Shown here: positions 17,622 through 25,814 of the stretch, one piece after another
How positions within the stretch are numbered: position 1 is the stretch's first letter
How the letters are laid out: each line of letters begins with the position of its first letter
Source of the DNA: Flavobacterium sp.
GTDB taxonomy: Bacteria > Bacteroidota > Bacteroidia > Flavobacteriales > Flavobacteriaceae
NCBI GenBank assembly: GCA_014379405.1
Contig: JACMLU010000012.1
Span: 124,001-188,000, forward strand
Direction of reading: 5' to 3'
Length of the DNA: 64,000 nucleotides
Notes under the pieces: generated by a model
Database searches by the model: none
What the model was told of the DNA's origin: nothing
What the model saw: only the letters and a program-made list of their open reading frames with translations
Position numbers and translations under genes: made by a program

Positions 17622-17749
17622 CCACAAATTGCACAAAATATCACAAATTTTATTAGTATTCAAAATTGAATTTGCTTCGCCAATATACTCCATTCAGGCC
17701 GCAAATTTTAGTTGTTTCAAGAATTTGTGATAATTTGTGCAATTTGTGG
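17622..17749. repeat. Inverted-repeat element (28-bp arms)
   Basis: The arms 17622-17649 and 17722-17749 are inverted copies with one mismatch; each contains CCACAAATTGCACAAA or its complement. They enclose 72 bases without a gene. The element occupies the middle of the 377-base gap between the divergent MutS-like and oxygenase genes. The arm itself is built from repeated CACAAATT words. Confidence 0.75.
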
Positions 17750-17810
17750 TCAATCTTTTTAAAAGCAAATGCCCTGCTCAAACCCAACATTTTTATTAAA
17801 ATAAATTTTC

Positions 17811-17818
17811 TACATTTG
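17811..17818 (+). promoter_or_regulatory. Putative -7 box (TACATTTG) for the oxygenase gene
   Basis: Exact TAnnTTTG match, 42 bases before the ATG at 17861. No convincing -33 element was seen. Confidence 0.5.
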
Positions 17819-17860
17819 TGTTGGAAAGCCAATGCTTATCCTGTTTAAAAAAATAAAACT

Positions 17861-18811
17861 ATGCAAAACATTCCTAGTGTTGACTTGCGTGATTTCCTTT
17901 CGGATGACCCGAAACGTAAACAAAAATTTGTAAATGAAATCGGAAGTGCCTTTGAAGAAATTGGCTTTGTAGCCCTAAAAGGCCATTTTTTAAACGACCA
18001 ATTGGTCGAAGAGTTGTATGGCGAAATTAGAAACTTTTTCGCTTTGCCATTAGAAACCAAACACAGTTATGAAATTCCCGGCATTGGCGGTCAAAGAGGT
18101 TATGTTTCTTTTGGAAAAGAACACGCCAAAGGCCGAAAAGAAGGTGATTTGAAGGAGTTTTGGCACTTTGGCCAATATGTGGAAAAAGATTCAAAATACG
18201 CTTCAGAATATCCCGATAATGTAGAAGTCAAAGAATTGCCCCGTTTCAACATCGTGGGAAAAGAAGCCTACCAAATGCTTGAAAAAACAGGTGTTTATGT
18301 ATTGAGGGCTTTGGCTTTGCACTTGGGTTTAGATGAATTTTATTTTGACGAATACGCCAAAGAAGGCAACTCTATTTTACGTCCTATTCATTATCCGCCC
18401 ATTACCACGGAACCCGAAAATGCAATTCGTGCCGCAGCCCACGGTGACATAAACTTGATTACACTTCTTATGGGGGCGCAAGGTCGTGGACTGCAAGTGC
18501 AAACTCACGACGGCAAATGGATTGATGCCATTGCAGAACCAGACGAATTGGTCATCAATGTGGGCGATATGTTGTCCCGCCACACCAACAACAAATTGAA
18601 ATCCACCATACACCAAGTAGTCAATCCACCAAGGGAATTGTGGGGAACCTCTCGTTATTCCATTCCGTTTTTTATGCATCCGGTGAGTGATATGAAATTA
18701 GATTGTTTGGAAAATTGTATTGATGCCGAAAACCCAAAGAAATTCGAAGCAATTACCGCTGGAGAATACCTATACGAAAGATTGGTAGATTTGGGATTAA
18801 TCAAAAAATAA
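17861..18811 (+). CDS. Isopenicillin N synthase-like iron oxygenase
   Basis: A non-haem Fe(II)-dependent oxygenase of the isopenicillin N synthase / 2-oxoglutarate dioxygenase superfamily, 316 residues. The N-terminal DIOX_N part includes FEEIGFVALKGHFL. The metal triad is visible as H194 and D196 in AAHGDINLIT and H251 in TIHQVVNPP. R265 and S267 in SRYSIPFF form the RxS motif that binds the 2-oxoglutarate carboxylate, so a 2-oxoglutarate co-substrate is likely. The physiological substrate is unknown. It is transcribed alone, with a hairpin terminator right after it. Confidence 0.88.
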   Translation: MQNIPSVDLRDFLSDDPKRKQKFVNEIGSAFEEIGFVALKGHFLNDQLVEELYGEIRNFFALPLETKHSYEIPGIGGQRGYVSFGKEHAKGRKEGDLKEFWHFGQYVEKDSKYASEYPDNVEVKELPRFNIVGKEAYQMLEKTGVYVLRALALHLGLDEFYFDEYAKEGNSILRPIHYPPITTEPENAIRAAAHGDINLITLLMGAQGRGLQVQTHDGKWIDAIAEPDELVINVGDMLSRHTNNKLKSTIHQVVNPPRELWGTSRYSIPFFMHPVSDMKLDCLENCIDAENPKKFEAITAGEYLYERLVDLGLIKK

Positions 18812-18830
18812 ATTATAAATTTATACTGTA

Positions 18831-18864
18831 AAAAGACATTGAGTTTTTGCTTGATGTCTTTTTT
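18831..18864 (+). terminator. Terminator after the oxygenase gene
   Basis: AAAGACAT pairs with ATGTCTTT, followed by further T residues, 20 bases after the stop codon. Confidence 0.75.
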
Positions 18865-18958
18865 GATTTTAGTCAAAAACAGAACACGGATGATATGGAT
18901 TTTCTACTGAATGCATATTAAATAGAATCCAATTGTAAAATTGCATTGTATTAGTATC

Positions 18959-19026
18959 ATTTGTCAAGCTGAAAGCGTCTCAACAAACGAGAGCAATATA
19001 GTTTAGACGCTTCCAGCGTGACAAAT
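18959..19026. repeat. Inverted-repeat element (22-bp arms)
   Basis: The arms 18959-18980 and 19005-19026 pair with two mismatches (GAAGCGTCT-type outer sequence). The 24-base interior (caacaaacgagagcaa...) resembles the interior of the GIY-YIG element at 25374-25398 (acaagagcaaacaag). It carries no gene. Confidence 0.7.
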
Positions 19027-19079
19027 AGCAAGAACAAATAGTATCAAATCGATTTATCCGTGTCCAAAAAAAATAAAAA

Positions 19080-19409
19080 ATGGACTTACAAGAGCAATTA
19101 AAAAATTTATTTCCCGACCATATCGAATCGGAACCAGAAAAAATTCTGGAAGAAGAGCACGTACTTTTCATTCAAAAAGAACCAATGATCTGCAAATTCG
19201 AAAAACGAAAAGGTAAAGCCACCACCATAATCGAAGGTTACGAGGGATCAGATGAAGATTTTAAAATTCTGGCCAAAGAAATTAAAACCAAATTAAGCGT
19301 TGGCGGCACTTTCAAAGACGATTCCATTATCATTCAAGGGGATTATCGCGATAAAATTATGCAAATACTCAAAGAAAAAGGCTTCAAAGTAAAACGTGTC
19401 GGAGGATAA
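19080..19409 (+). CDS. SUI1/eIF1-like translation factor (YciH type)
   Basis: A 109-residue protein whose second half is a complete SUI1 domain. RKGKATTIIEGYEGSDEDFK carries the basic loop, followed by LAKEIKTKLSVGGTFKDDSIIIQGD, the conserved GGT motif, and the C-terminal strand KGFKVKRVGG. Bacterial members resemble eukaryotic eIF1 and can influence start-codon fidelity, but their role in bacteria is not settled. It lies upstream of a nucleoside phosphorylase gene on the same strand, with a 116-base gap. Confidence 0.88.
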   Translation: MDLQEQLKNLFPDHIESEPEKILEEEHVLFIQKEPMICKFEKRKGKATTIIEGYEGSDEDFKILAKEIKTKLSVGGTFKDDSIIIQGDYRDKIMQILKEKGFKVKRVGG

Positions 19410-19525
19410 ATTAGTTGGCGGTGTTCAGTCACAGTGTTCAGTTTAAAATTGAATAATTTCAAAACAATATAATAAAATATTAAAATCACTTTGCGCCTTT
19501 GTGCCTTTGTGGCAAAAACAAACCA

Positions 19526-20392
19526 ATGATACAATCATCAGAATTGATTCTCAATCCAGACGGAAGCGTCTATCATTTGAACTTACTCCCAGAACATATT
19601 GCACAAGACATCATCTTTGTAGGCGACCAAAATCGTGTCGAAAAAATCACGCAATTCTTTGACAGTATTGAGTTTTCTATGCAAAAAAGAGAATTCAAAA
19701 CCCAAACGGGTATTTTCAAAGGCAAACGAATAACGGTAATGTCAACCGGAATTGGCCCCGATAATATTGACATCGTGATGAACGAATTGGATGCCTTAGT
19801 CAACATTGATTTGAAAACCAGAACACCAAAAGAAAAATTAACTTCCTTAAACATCATCCGAATTGGGACTTCAGGCTCCTTGCAAGCCGATATTCCTGTA
19901 AATAGTTTCGTGATGGCAAAATTTGGATTAGGATTGGACAACATGCTCCGCTCCTACTTGATTGACGAAATCTCGGAAATCGCAATGGAAGATGCTTTCA
20001 TCAAACACACCAATTGGGATTTAAAAAAAGGTCGTCCTTATGTAATTTCTTGCTCTGAAAAACTGGAAAAACGGTTGGAAAGTGATAGAATATTCAAAGG
20101 AATTACAGGAACTGCTGGCGGATTTTATGGTCCACAAGGAAGAGTTTTGCGCTTGAACATTCAGGACGAAAACTTGAATTCAAAAATGGACAGCTTCAAT
20201 TATGATGGAACTCGAATGACAAATCTCGAAATGGAAACAGGTGCTATTTATGGCTTGGGAAAATTATTGGGACACCATTGTTTGTCGCTAAATGCCATCA
20301 TTGCCAATCGTGCCAACGGAACATTTAGTGAAGATCCATACAAAGCAGTCGATGAATTGATTGCTTATGCTTTGGAGAAATTGGCGGAGTAA
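19526..20392 (+). CDS. Nucleoside phosphorylase
   Basis: A 288-residue member of the PNP/UDP phosphorylase superfamily, which cleaves nucleosides with phosphate to a base and ribose 1-phosphate. Visible landmarks are FVGDQNRVEKI at the N terminus (phosphate-binding glycine region), STGIGPDNIDIVMNEL, the strand IIRIGTSGSLQ, and NLEMETGAIYGLGKLLG with the ribose-binding ExE-type motif (LEMET). The ATG at 19526 is preferred because the in-frame ATG at 19499 lies in a dispersed repeat (gcgcctttgtgcctttgtgg). Whether it prefers uridine or a purine nucleoside cannot be decided. Confidence 0.88.
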   Translation: MIQSSELILNPDGSVYHLNLLPEHIAQDIIFVGDQNRVEKITQFFDSIEFSMQKREFKTQTGIFKGKRITVMSTGIGPDNIDIVMNELDALVNIDLKTRTPKEKLTSLNIIRIGTSGSLQADIPVNSFVMAKFGLGLDNMLRSYLIDEISEIAMEDAFIKHTNWDLKKGRPYVISCSEKLEKRLESDRIFKGITGTAGGFYGPQGRVLRLNIQDENLNSKMDSFNYDGTRMTNLEMETGAIYGLGKLLGHHCLSLNAIIANRANGTFSEDPYKAVDELIAYALEKLAE

Positions 20393-20405
20393 AAAAATCA
20401 AATTT

Positions 20406-20669
20406 ATGATTAGTATAATAATTCACCTATTTGTTGGGATAATACAGCGCTTTTTTTTAGGAATTGGTGGAATCACTAGATGGTTTGTATTTCAATCTTA
20501 TAATGCATTATACTATGAAAAATACCCAACAGATTTAGACTATTACATTGATTATAAAAGCAATAAAATAGATAAAAATGGCTTCTCGGTACAAAACAAA
20601 AACTTTTTTTCGGGAATAATTGTTATTGTATTGATAATATTACTGCTTGAAAAATTAGAAAACAAATGA
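20406..20669 (+). CDS. Small membrane protein, translationally coupled to a GNAT gene
   Basis: An 87-residue protein from ATG 20406 (MISIIIHLFVGIIQRFFLGIG) with an N-terminal hydrophobic segment, a polar middle (YEKYPTDLDYYIDYKSNKI) and a C-terminal membrane helix (SGIIVIVLIILLLEK). Its stop codon overlaps the next start as ATGA, indicating translational coupling with the acetyltransferase at 20666. No family was recognised. It begins 13 bases after the phosphorylase stop. Confidence 0.6.
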   Translation: MISIIIHLFVGIIQRFFLGIGGITRWFVFQSYNALYYEKYPTDLDYYIDYKSNKIDKNGFSVQNKNFFSGIIVIVLIILLLEKLENK

Positions 20670-21202
20670 ATTTAATCCTCGAAACAGACAGACTCCTACT
20701 TCGTGAACTAAAGCTTTCTGATGCTAAAGCCTTTTTTGAAATGGACAGTAATCCCAATGTTCACCAATATTTATGGAACAAACCTGTTCAAAAAATAGAA
20801 GAAACTATTGAAATCATCGAATTTGTTAGAAAGCAATATGTCGAAAATGGAATTGGCAGATTTGCAATGATTTCGAAAGAAACCAATGAGTTTATAGGTT
20901 GGGCTGGATTAAAATACAATACAGAAATTGTAAATAATAAAGTTAATTTTTACGATATCGGATACCGATTGGACGAAAAATTCTGGGGAAAAGGCTACGC
21001 AAGCGAAGCAACTTTTGTTTGGCTTAACTATGCTTTCAAAACAATGAAAGTTAAAATTATGGAAGCAGCTGCTCATACTGACAATATAGCTTCCAATAGA
21101 ATTCTTCAAAAAATCGGAATGCAAATGACCGAACAATATTTAGAGGATGGCATTTCTTGGAATTGGTATCAACTGGAAAATGAAAATTACAATTTGGTTT
21201 AG
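20666..21202 (+). CDS. GNAT family N-acetyltransferase (RimJ/RimL-like)
   Basis: A 178-residue acetyl-CoA-dependent acetyltransferase. It opens with LETDRLLLRELKLSDA, the typical RimJ/RimL-type first strand. The acetyl-CoA binding motif A is in the stretch DIGYRLDEKFWGKGYASEA (GKGYA corresponds to the Q/RxxGxG/A loop), and the end has AHTDNIASNRILQKIGM. Such enzymes modify protein N termini, antibiotics or small amines; the target is unknown. Its start overlaps the stop of the small membrane protein upstream. Confidence 0.88.
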   Translation: MNLILETDRLLLRELKLSDAKAFFEMDSNPNVHQYLWNKPVQKIEETIEIIEFVRKQYVENGIGRFAMISKETNEFIGWAGLKYNTEIVNNKVNFYDIGYRLDEKFWGKGYASEATFVWLNYAFKTMKVKIMEAAAHTDNIASNRILQKIGMQMTEQYLEDGISWNWYQLENENYNLV

Positions 21203-21219
21203 TTTTAATTCAACTCCAA

Positions 21220-22359
21220 TTATTTCGCTTTTTTCAAGTTTTTCGCGTAAAGCTGTCTTCCAAGTTCTCCCAAAAAAGGCAAACCAACGGTATCGTATTC
21301 ATAATTATTGTCGTTAAATATGTTGTCTTTGTTAACTAGAATTGTCGCCGAAACGATAAATTCAACTTTGTTTTCAGCGTCAACAATATAAGCACAATCA
21401 ATCAGCGTTCCATAAGCATTTCCTACCTTATTGTAAATTTTTATCGAAGTCGGGATATTCTCCTTTGTATCGCCAAACATAAAAAATTTACAGTAACCAT
21501 CAGGGTATTTTACTGGATCGTAACCAACATTTTTAGGGAGATTTTGCATTGAAAGCAGAATAAATTCTCTGTCTTTTTCTGATATTTCAAATCGTTCCGA
21601 TTCATTGAAAGCTTCCGGAAAAACAATTCTTTTCATCGTATTGTGAAGTGTTTCCAAAGGATAATAATTCTTATTCGAAAAGTCAAATGGTTCCTTAACC
21701 AATTCGTCATTTTTCAAATAGCCAACGCCTTTTTTGAGTTTATTCAATTTTAAAGCAACGTTTGATTTATTCGTGTAGTCTGGCAGATTTACGATTGTAG
21801 CGTCGTCTCTATAAAGTGTCACGGCTTTGGTTTTTGAGTCTCCAGGATTTGAAGAAGATAAACGATGGGACAATTTAAAAGGCGTTAAACCCTTTGCAGC
21901 CATACTTTCGTTCACATAATCGAATCCTGCAAACTCCAATAAATTAGTACTCGCCTCATTATCGCTTACAGCAAAAACTTTAGAAATTTCTTCAGAAAAC
22001 CGAAGTTTTTCTGGATTCCCTTCGATAATATATTGGGTATCTTTTGAAGTTTTATCTATAGTGTTTAACTTTTCCAAAGCCAAAATTGCAATAGGAAATT
22101 TGACCGTGCTTGCAGGATAAAAATAGTTCTCTGCATCCAGATGATAAGTGAAATCTTTAAAACTAACTTTGTTATTTTTGTCCCGATAAATTTGGGTATA
22201 AATAATTTGAAGCTCTAACGCTTCGGGATTTGACATCACGTTTTTGATCTTTGGATTATCAGATGCCAAAGTCTCTTTCAGTATATTTTTCCTTGTTACA
22301 GAGCATCCTAACTCCAAAAAAATCAGTGTGATTAGAATAAAAATACGGTAAATTTTCAT
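21220..22359 (-). CDS. Class A beta-lactamase-like lipoprotein
   Basis: A 379-residue serine hydrolase anchored by a lipobox (IFLELGC, Cys19). The penicillin-binding fold motifs are partly present: SxxK as STVK with Ser84 and Lys87, SDN at 132-134, and, where a KTG would be expected, KVGNAYG near residue 310. The altered third motif and the overall length fit the Beta-lactamase2 (PF13354) group, whose members are often not antibiotic-hydrolysing enzymes. It is convergent with the GNAT gene and only 17 bases upstream of ung on the same strand. Antibiotic resistance should not be assumed. Confidence 0.8.
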   Translation of the reverse strand: MKIYRIFILITLIFLELGCSVTRKNILKETLASDNPKIKNVMSNPEALELQIIYTQIYRDKNNKVSFKDFTYHLDAENYFYPASTVKFPIAILALEKLNTIDKTSKDTQYIIEGNPEKLRFSEEISKVFAVSDNEASTNLLEFAGFDYVNESMAAKGLTPFKLSHRLSSSNPGDSKTKAVTLYRDDATIVNLPDYTNKSNVALKLNKLKKGVGYLKNDELVKEPFDFSNKNYYPLETLHNTMKRIVFPEAFNESERFEISEKDREFILLSMQNLPKNVGYDPVKYPDGYCKFFMFGDTKENIPTSIKIYNKVGNAYGTLIDCAYIVDAENKVEFIVSATILVNKDNIFNDNNYEYDTVGLPFLGELGRQLYAKNLKKAK

Positions 22360-22376
22360 CTATTATAGGCTTAAAA

Positions 22377-23057
22377 TTAAATATTGGAATTCCATTCGAT
22401 AGGACTTATTCCTTTTTCCTCCAAATATAGGTTAGTTTTATTGAAATGTTTATTCCCAAACCATTTTCCTTGATTGGCACTCATTGGCGAAGGATGACCC
22501 GATTCTAAAACCAAATGTTTAGTTCTGTCAATTTTGGAACCTTTTTTTTGGGCAAAACTTCCCCAAAGCAAGAAAACCACATTTTCCTTTTCGTCTGAGA
22601 TTTTCTGAATAACAGCATCGGTAAAAAGATTCCATTTGAGGTGTTTGTGGCTGTTGGGATTGTCCATTCGAACAGAAAGCGAAGCATTCAAAAGCAAAAC
22701 GCCCTGCTTTGCCCAACGTTCTAAATTACCAGAATTGGGAAAGAAGATAGTTCCCAAATCGTCATTCATTTCCCTAAAAATATTGCGTAAAGAAGGAGGA
22801 ATTCTAATCCCATCATTCACAGAAAAACACAAACCATTGGCTTCTCCAAATCCGTGATACGGGTCTTGGCCAATAATTACGACTTTCAAATCATCGAACG
22901 AACAATAATCAAAGGCGGAAAAAATCAATTCCTTTGGAGGAAAACAAGTAAGGTTCTGATATTCTTCATCAACTGAATTCATCAAATCCTTGAAATAAGG
23001 TTTCTGGATTTCATCAGATAAAATGGATTGCCAAGAGGTATTGAGATTGGGTTGCAT
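22377..23057 (-). CDS. ung: Uracil-DNA glycosylase, family 1
   Basis: Removes uracil from DNA to start base excision repair. From ATG 23057 (MQPNLNTSW) the protein has 226 residues, the standard length; an upstream ATG at 23168 would add 37 unrelated residues and overlaps the divergent mutS2 start. The catalytic water-activating D65 is in GQDPYHG, the uracil pocket includes GLCFSV and LLLNASLSV, and the DNA-intercalating loop HPSPMSANQG carries the conserved H188. It is divergently arranged with mutS2 across a short gap, a plausible DNA repair pairing. Confidence 0.96.
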   Translation of the reverse strand: MQPNLNTSWQSILSDEIQKPYFKDLMNSVDEEYQNLTCFPPKELIFSAFDYCSFDDLKVVIIGQDPYHGFGEANGLCFSVNDGIRIPPSLRNIFREMNDDLGTIFFPNSGNLERWAKQGVLLLNASLSVRMDNPNSHKHLKWNLFTDAVIQKISDEKENVVFLLWGSFAQKKGSKIDRTKHLVLESGHPSPMSANQGKWFGNKHFNKTNLYLEEKGISPIEWNSNI

Positions 23058-23132
23058 AAATATATTTTGTCGCAAAGTTCGTAAAGTTTTACCAAAGAGT
23101 AGCAAGAAAATGGTTTTTGACTTTTTACTTTG

Positions 23133-23140
23133 TAACTTTG
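23133..23140 (+). promoter_or_regulatory. Putative -7 box (TAACTTTG) for mutS2
   Basis: Exact TAnnTTTG match, 30 bases before the ATG at 23171, with a TTGA further upstream (near 23117) at a short spacing. Confidence 0.5.
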
Positions 23141-23170
23141 GACTTTTGACATTTGACTTTCGACACAAAA

Positions 23171-25336
23171 ATGATATCCATTACAGAAAAAACACTTCAA
23201 GACTTACAATTCCCAACCGTTCTCGAAACCATTTCGGAGATTTGCAATACCGATATTGGCAAGCAAAAAGCACTGGAAATCACGCCATTTCGGGACAAGG
23301 AAACTTTGATGAATGCCTTGATGCAAACCTCGGAATACGTTTCGTCTTTCCAGAATAACAACGCCATTCCTAATCACGGTTTTGATGCCATTACATATGA
23401 AATCAAGTTCTTGGGAATTGAAGACAGTTTTCTGGAAGTGGGTGGATTCCGAAAAATTGCCACTATATCGGATACAACCAATTTCTTGTTGAATTTCCTG
23501 AAAAAATTCGACGATTATTATCCTTACTTGAATAGAAAAGCTTCCGAAATCCAAATCACCAAGGAAATCAGCAGTTTGATTGATGTCGTGGTCGATAAAT
23601 ATGGAGAGATTAGAGACAATGCTTCTCCGCAATTATCGAATATCAGACGGGAAATGAATCTCATTCGCGGCAAGGTCAACCAAAGTTTTGGAGTCGCCTT
23701 GACGCAATATAATTCCCTAGGTTATTTAGATGATATTAAAGAAAGTTTTGTTCAAAATCGCAGGGTTTTGGCGGTTTTAGCGATGTATCGTCGAAAAGTG
23801 AAAGGAACCATTTTAGGCAGTTCCAAAACAGGAAGTATTGCTTATATCGAACCCGAATTGACCTTGAAATATTCCCGTGAATTAAGCAATTTAGAATACG
23901 AAGAAAAAGAGGAAATCACACGAATCCTGAAACAATTATCCAACCAAATTCGACCGTTTTTACCGTTGCTTATTCAATATCAGGATTTCCTGAGCGACAT
24001 TGATGTCATTGCTGCCAAGGCAAAATATGCCAATAAAATCAATGGAATTTTGCCAACAATTACAGAAGATAGACGATTGTTTTTTAGAGATGCCTTCCAT
24101 CCTATTTTGTATTTGAACAACAAACAAAAAAAAGAAATTACACATCCCCAAACCATTGAGTTGAGCCAAGAAAAAAGAATCATCGTGATTTCTGGACCCA
24201 ATGCCGGGGGAAAAACCATATCCTTGAAAACCGTTGGATTACTGCAATTAATGTTGCAATCTGGAATGTTGATTCCCGTTCACGAACGCAGCGAAACTTT
24301 TTTGTTCGACAGAATCCTAACTGATATTGGCGACAATCAATCCATTGAAAATCATCTAAGCACCTACAGTTACCGACTCAAGAACATGAACTACTTCTTG
24401 AAGAAATGCAACAAGAAAACGATGTTCTTGATTGATGAATTTGGTACCGGTTCCGACCCGGAATTGGGAGGCGCATTGGCCGAAATTTTCTTGGAGGAAT
24501 TCTATCATCGCGAAGCTTTTGGAATTATAACCACGCATTATTCGAACCTAAAAATTCTGGCTAACGAATTGCCTTTTGCCATAAACGCCAACATGTTATT
24601 CGACGAGAAAACATTAGAACCGATGTATAAATTAGTTTTAGGTCAAGCGGGAAGTTCTTTTACTTTTGAAGTAGCTTTGAAAAACGGAATTCCGTTCAGT
24701 TTAATCAATCGCGCGAAAAAGAAAATAGAAGTCGGAAAAGTGCGTTTCGACAAAACCATTGCCACCCTTCAAAAAGAACGTTCCAAATTGGAAAAAACTT
24801 CCATCAATTTGAAAGAAGAAGAAACAAAAGCGCGGGAAGAGAGCAAAAAAATGGAAAACATCAATGTCAAAATCAAGCAAAAACTGGAAAGCTACCAGGA
24901 ATTGTACGACAGCAACCAAAAGACCATTTACATTGGACAAAAAATAGAAGACATTGCCGAGAAATATTACAACAATAAAAACAAAAAAGACCTAATTGGC
25001 GAATTCTTGAAATTGGTGGAAATCGAAAACTCCAAACGCAAGAAAGCCACACCTAAAGAGGCTAAAGCCATTATTGAAAAGAAAAAAGAAGTCATTAAGG
25101 AAATAGAGGTCAAAGTCGAAGAAATCAGGATCGAAAAGAAAGAAAAGAAACTAAAACCTGTTATCGAAAAACCAAAACCAATTCTAAAAGTCGGCGACAG
25201 AGTGCGAATGTTAGACGGAAAAGCCGTTGGAAGCATTGATAATATTGAGAAAAATAAAGCCACAGTCAATTACGGAATGTTTACTTCGAAAGTGAGTTTA
25301 GACGAATTGGAATTAGTGGAAGCGGTTAAGAAATAG
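23171..25336 (+). CDS. mutS2: MutS2 ATPase lacking the Smr domain
   Basis: A MutS2-type protein acting on DNA recombination intermediates or, as shown in other bacteria, on collided ribosomes. From ATG 23171 (MISITEKTLQDLQFP) it has 721 residues. The helical lever region is followed by Walker A GPNAGGKTISL (about 342-352), Walker B MFLIDEFGTGSDPE and the ITTHYSNLK switch. Then come a long Lys/Glu-rich coiled coil and a closing KOW-like strand set (VGDRVRMLDGKAVGSID). Canonical MutS2 (about 780 residues) ends with an Smr nuclease domain carrying HGxG; here the protein stops after the KOW-like part, so no Smr domain exists. Confidence 0.92.
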   Translation: MISITEKTLQDLQFPTVLETISEICNTDIGKQKALEITPFRDKETLMNALMQTSEYVSSFQNNNAIPNHGFDAITYEIKFLGIEDSFLEVGGFRKIATISDTTNFLLNFLKKFDDYYPYLNRKASEIQITKEISSLIDVVVDKYGEIRDNASPQLSNIRREMNLIRGKVNQSFGVALTQYNSLGYLDDIKESFVQNRRVLAVLAMYRRKVKGTILGSSKTGSIAYIEPELTLKYSRELSNLEYEEKEEITRILKQLSNQIRPFLPLLIQYQDFLSDIDVIAAKAKYANKINGILPTITEDRRLFFRDAFHPILYLNNKQKKEITHPQTIELSQEKRIIVISGPNAGGKTISLKTVGLLQLMLQSGMLIPVHERSETFLFDRILTDIGDNQSIENHLSTYSYRLKNMNYFLKKCNKKTMFLIDEFGTGSDPELGGALAEIFLEEFYHREAFGIITTHYSNLKILANELPFAINANMLFDEKTLEPMYKLVLGQAGSSFTFEVALKNGIPFSLINRAKKKIEVGKVRFDKTIATLQKERSKLEKTSINLKEEETKAREESKKMENINVKIKQKLESYQELYDSNQKTIYIGQKIEDIAEKYYNNKNKKDLIGEFLKLVEIENSKRKKATPKEAKAIIEKKKEVIKEIEVKVEEIRIEKKEKKLKPVIEKPKPILKVGDRVRMLDGKAVGSIDNIEKNKATVNYGMFTSKVSLDELELVEAVKK

Positions 25337-25343
25337 TTAGTAT

Positions 25344-25808
25344 GTCATTGCGAGGAACGAAGCAATCCCACTAACAAGAGCAAACAAGTTTAGCAACATA
25401 GTGGAACGATGCCCAAATACAAAACATTAACAAAATGATGAAACCCGGATTTATTTATATCATCACTAACAAATATCAAACTGTAGTTTATACAGGAGTT
25501 ACGTCCAATCTTCCACAGAGGATTTTGGAGCATAAAGAGAAAAGGTATCCAAATTCATTTTCTGCTCGTTACAATCTGAACATATTAGTCTATTATGAAC
25601 AATTTCAATGGATTGAAGATGCAATAGCTAGAGAAAAACAAATAAAAGCTGGTTCAAGAGAAGCTAAAAACGATTTAATTCGTTCAATAAATCCAACTTG
25701 GAAAGATTTATTTGAAGAAATTAAAGATATAATGACTGAATAAAAATCATAATAACACAAAGAGCAAAATTGAGCAACAAATGAGATTGCTTCGTTCCTC
25801 GCAATGAC
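25344..25808. mobile_element. Inverted-repeat element carrying a GIY-YIG gene
   Basis: Perfect 24-bp inverted repeats (25344-25367 and 25785-25808, containing TTGCGAGGAACGAAGCAATC) bracket 417 bases. Directly abutting the left arm is a hairpin at 25368-25404 (CCACTA with TAGTGG and an inner GCAAAC..GTTTAGC pairing). The GIY-YIG gene at 25435-25743 follows. Inside the right arm, 25755-25784 partly repeats the left interior in direct orientation (agagcaaa..gagcaaca). The element occupies nearly the whole gap between mutS2 and the DCC gene. Confidence 0.8.
25435..25743 (+). CDS. Single-domain GIY-YIG nuclease
   Basis: A 102-residue protein consisting of a GIY-YIG endonuclease domain and a short tail. 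The first motif is FIYIITN, the second YTGVTSN at the usual 10-residue spacing. The catalytic arginine is in LPQRILEHK, and a glutamate lies in the helix AIAREKQIKAGSR. It belongs to the YhbQ/UPF0213-like group, whose functions are largely unknown. The start could also be the second ATG at 25438. The gene is enclosed by a perfect inverted repeat. A second, shorter relative is at 39557-39802, also enclosed by a repeat. Confidence 0.9.
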   Translation: MMKPGFIYIITNKYQTVVYTGVTSNLPQRILEHKEKRYPNSFSARYNLNILVYYEQFQWIEDAIAREKQIKAGSREAKNDLIRSINPTWKDLFEEIKDIMTE

Positions 25809-25814
25809 CTGAAT

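Noticed and set aside
21220..22359. Antibiotic-resistance beta-lactamase
   Set aside because: SxxK and SDN are present but the third motif is KVG in place of KTG, and the protein is a lipoprotein of the Beta-lactamase2 group; resistance is not supported.
25344..25808. Group I intron with homing endonuclease
   Set aside because: No intron core (P, Q, R, S) and the element lies between genes, not within one.
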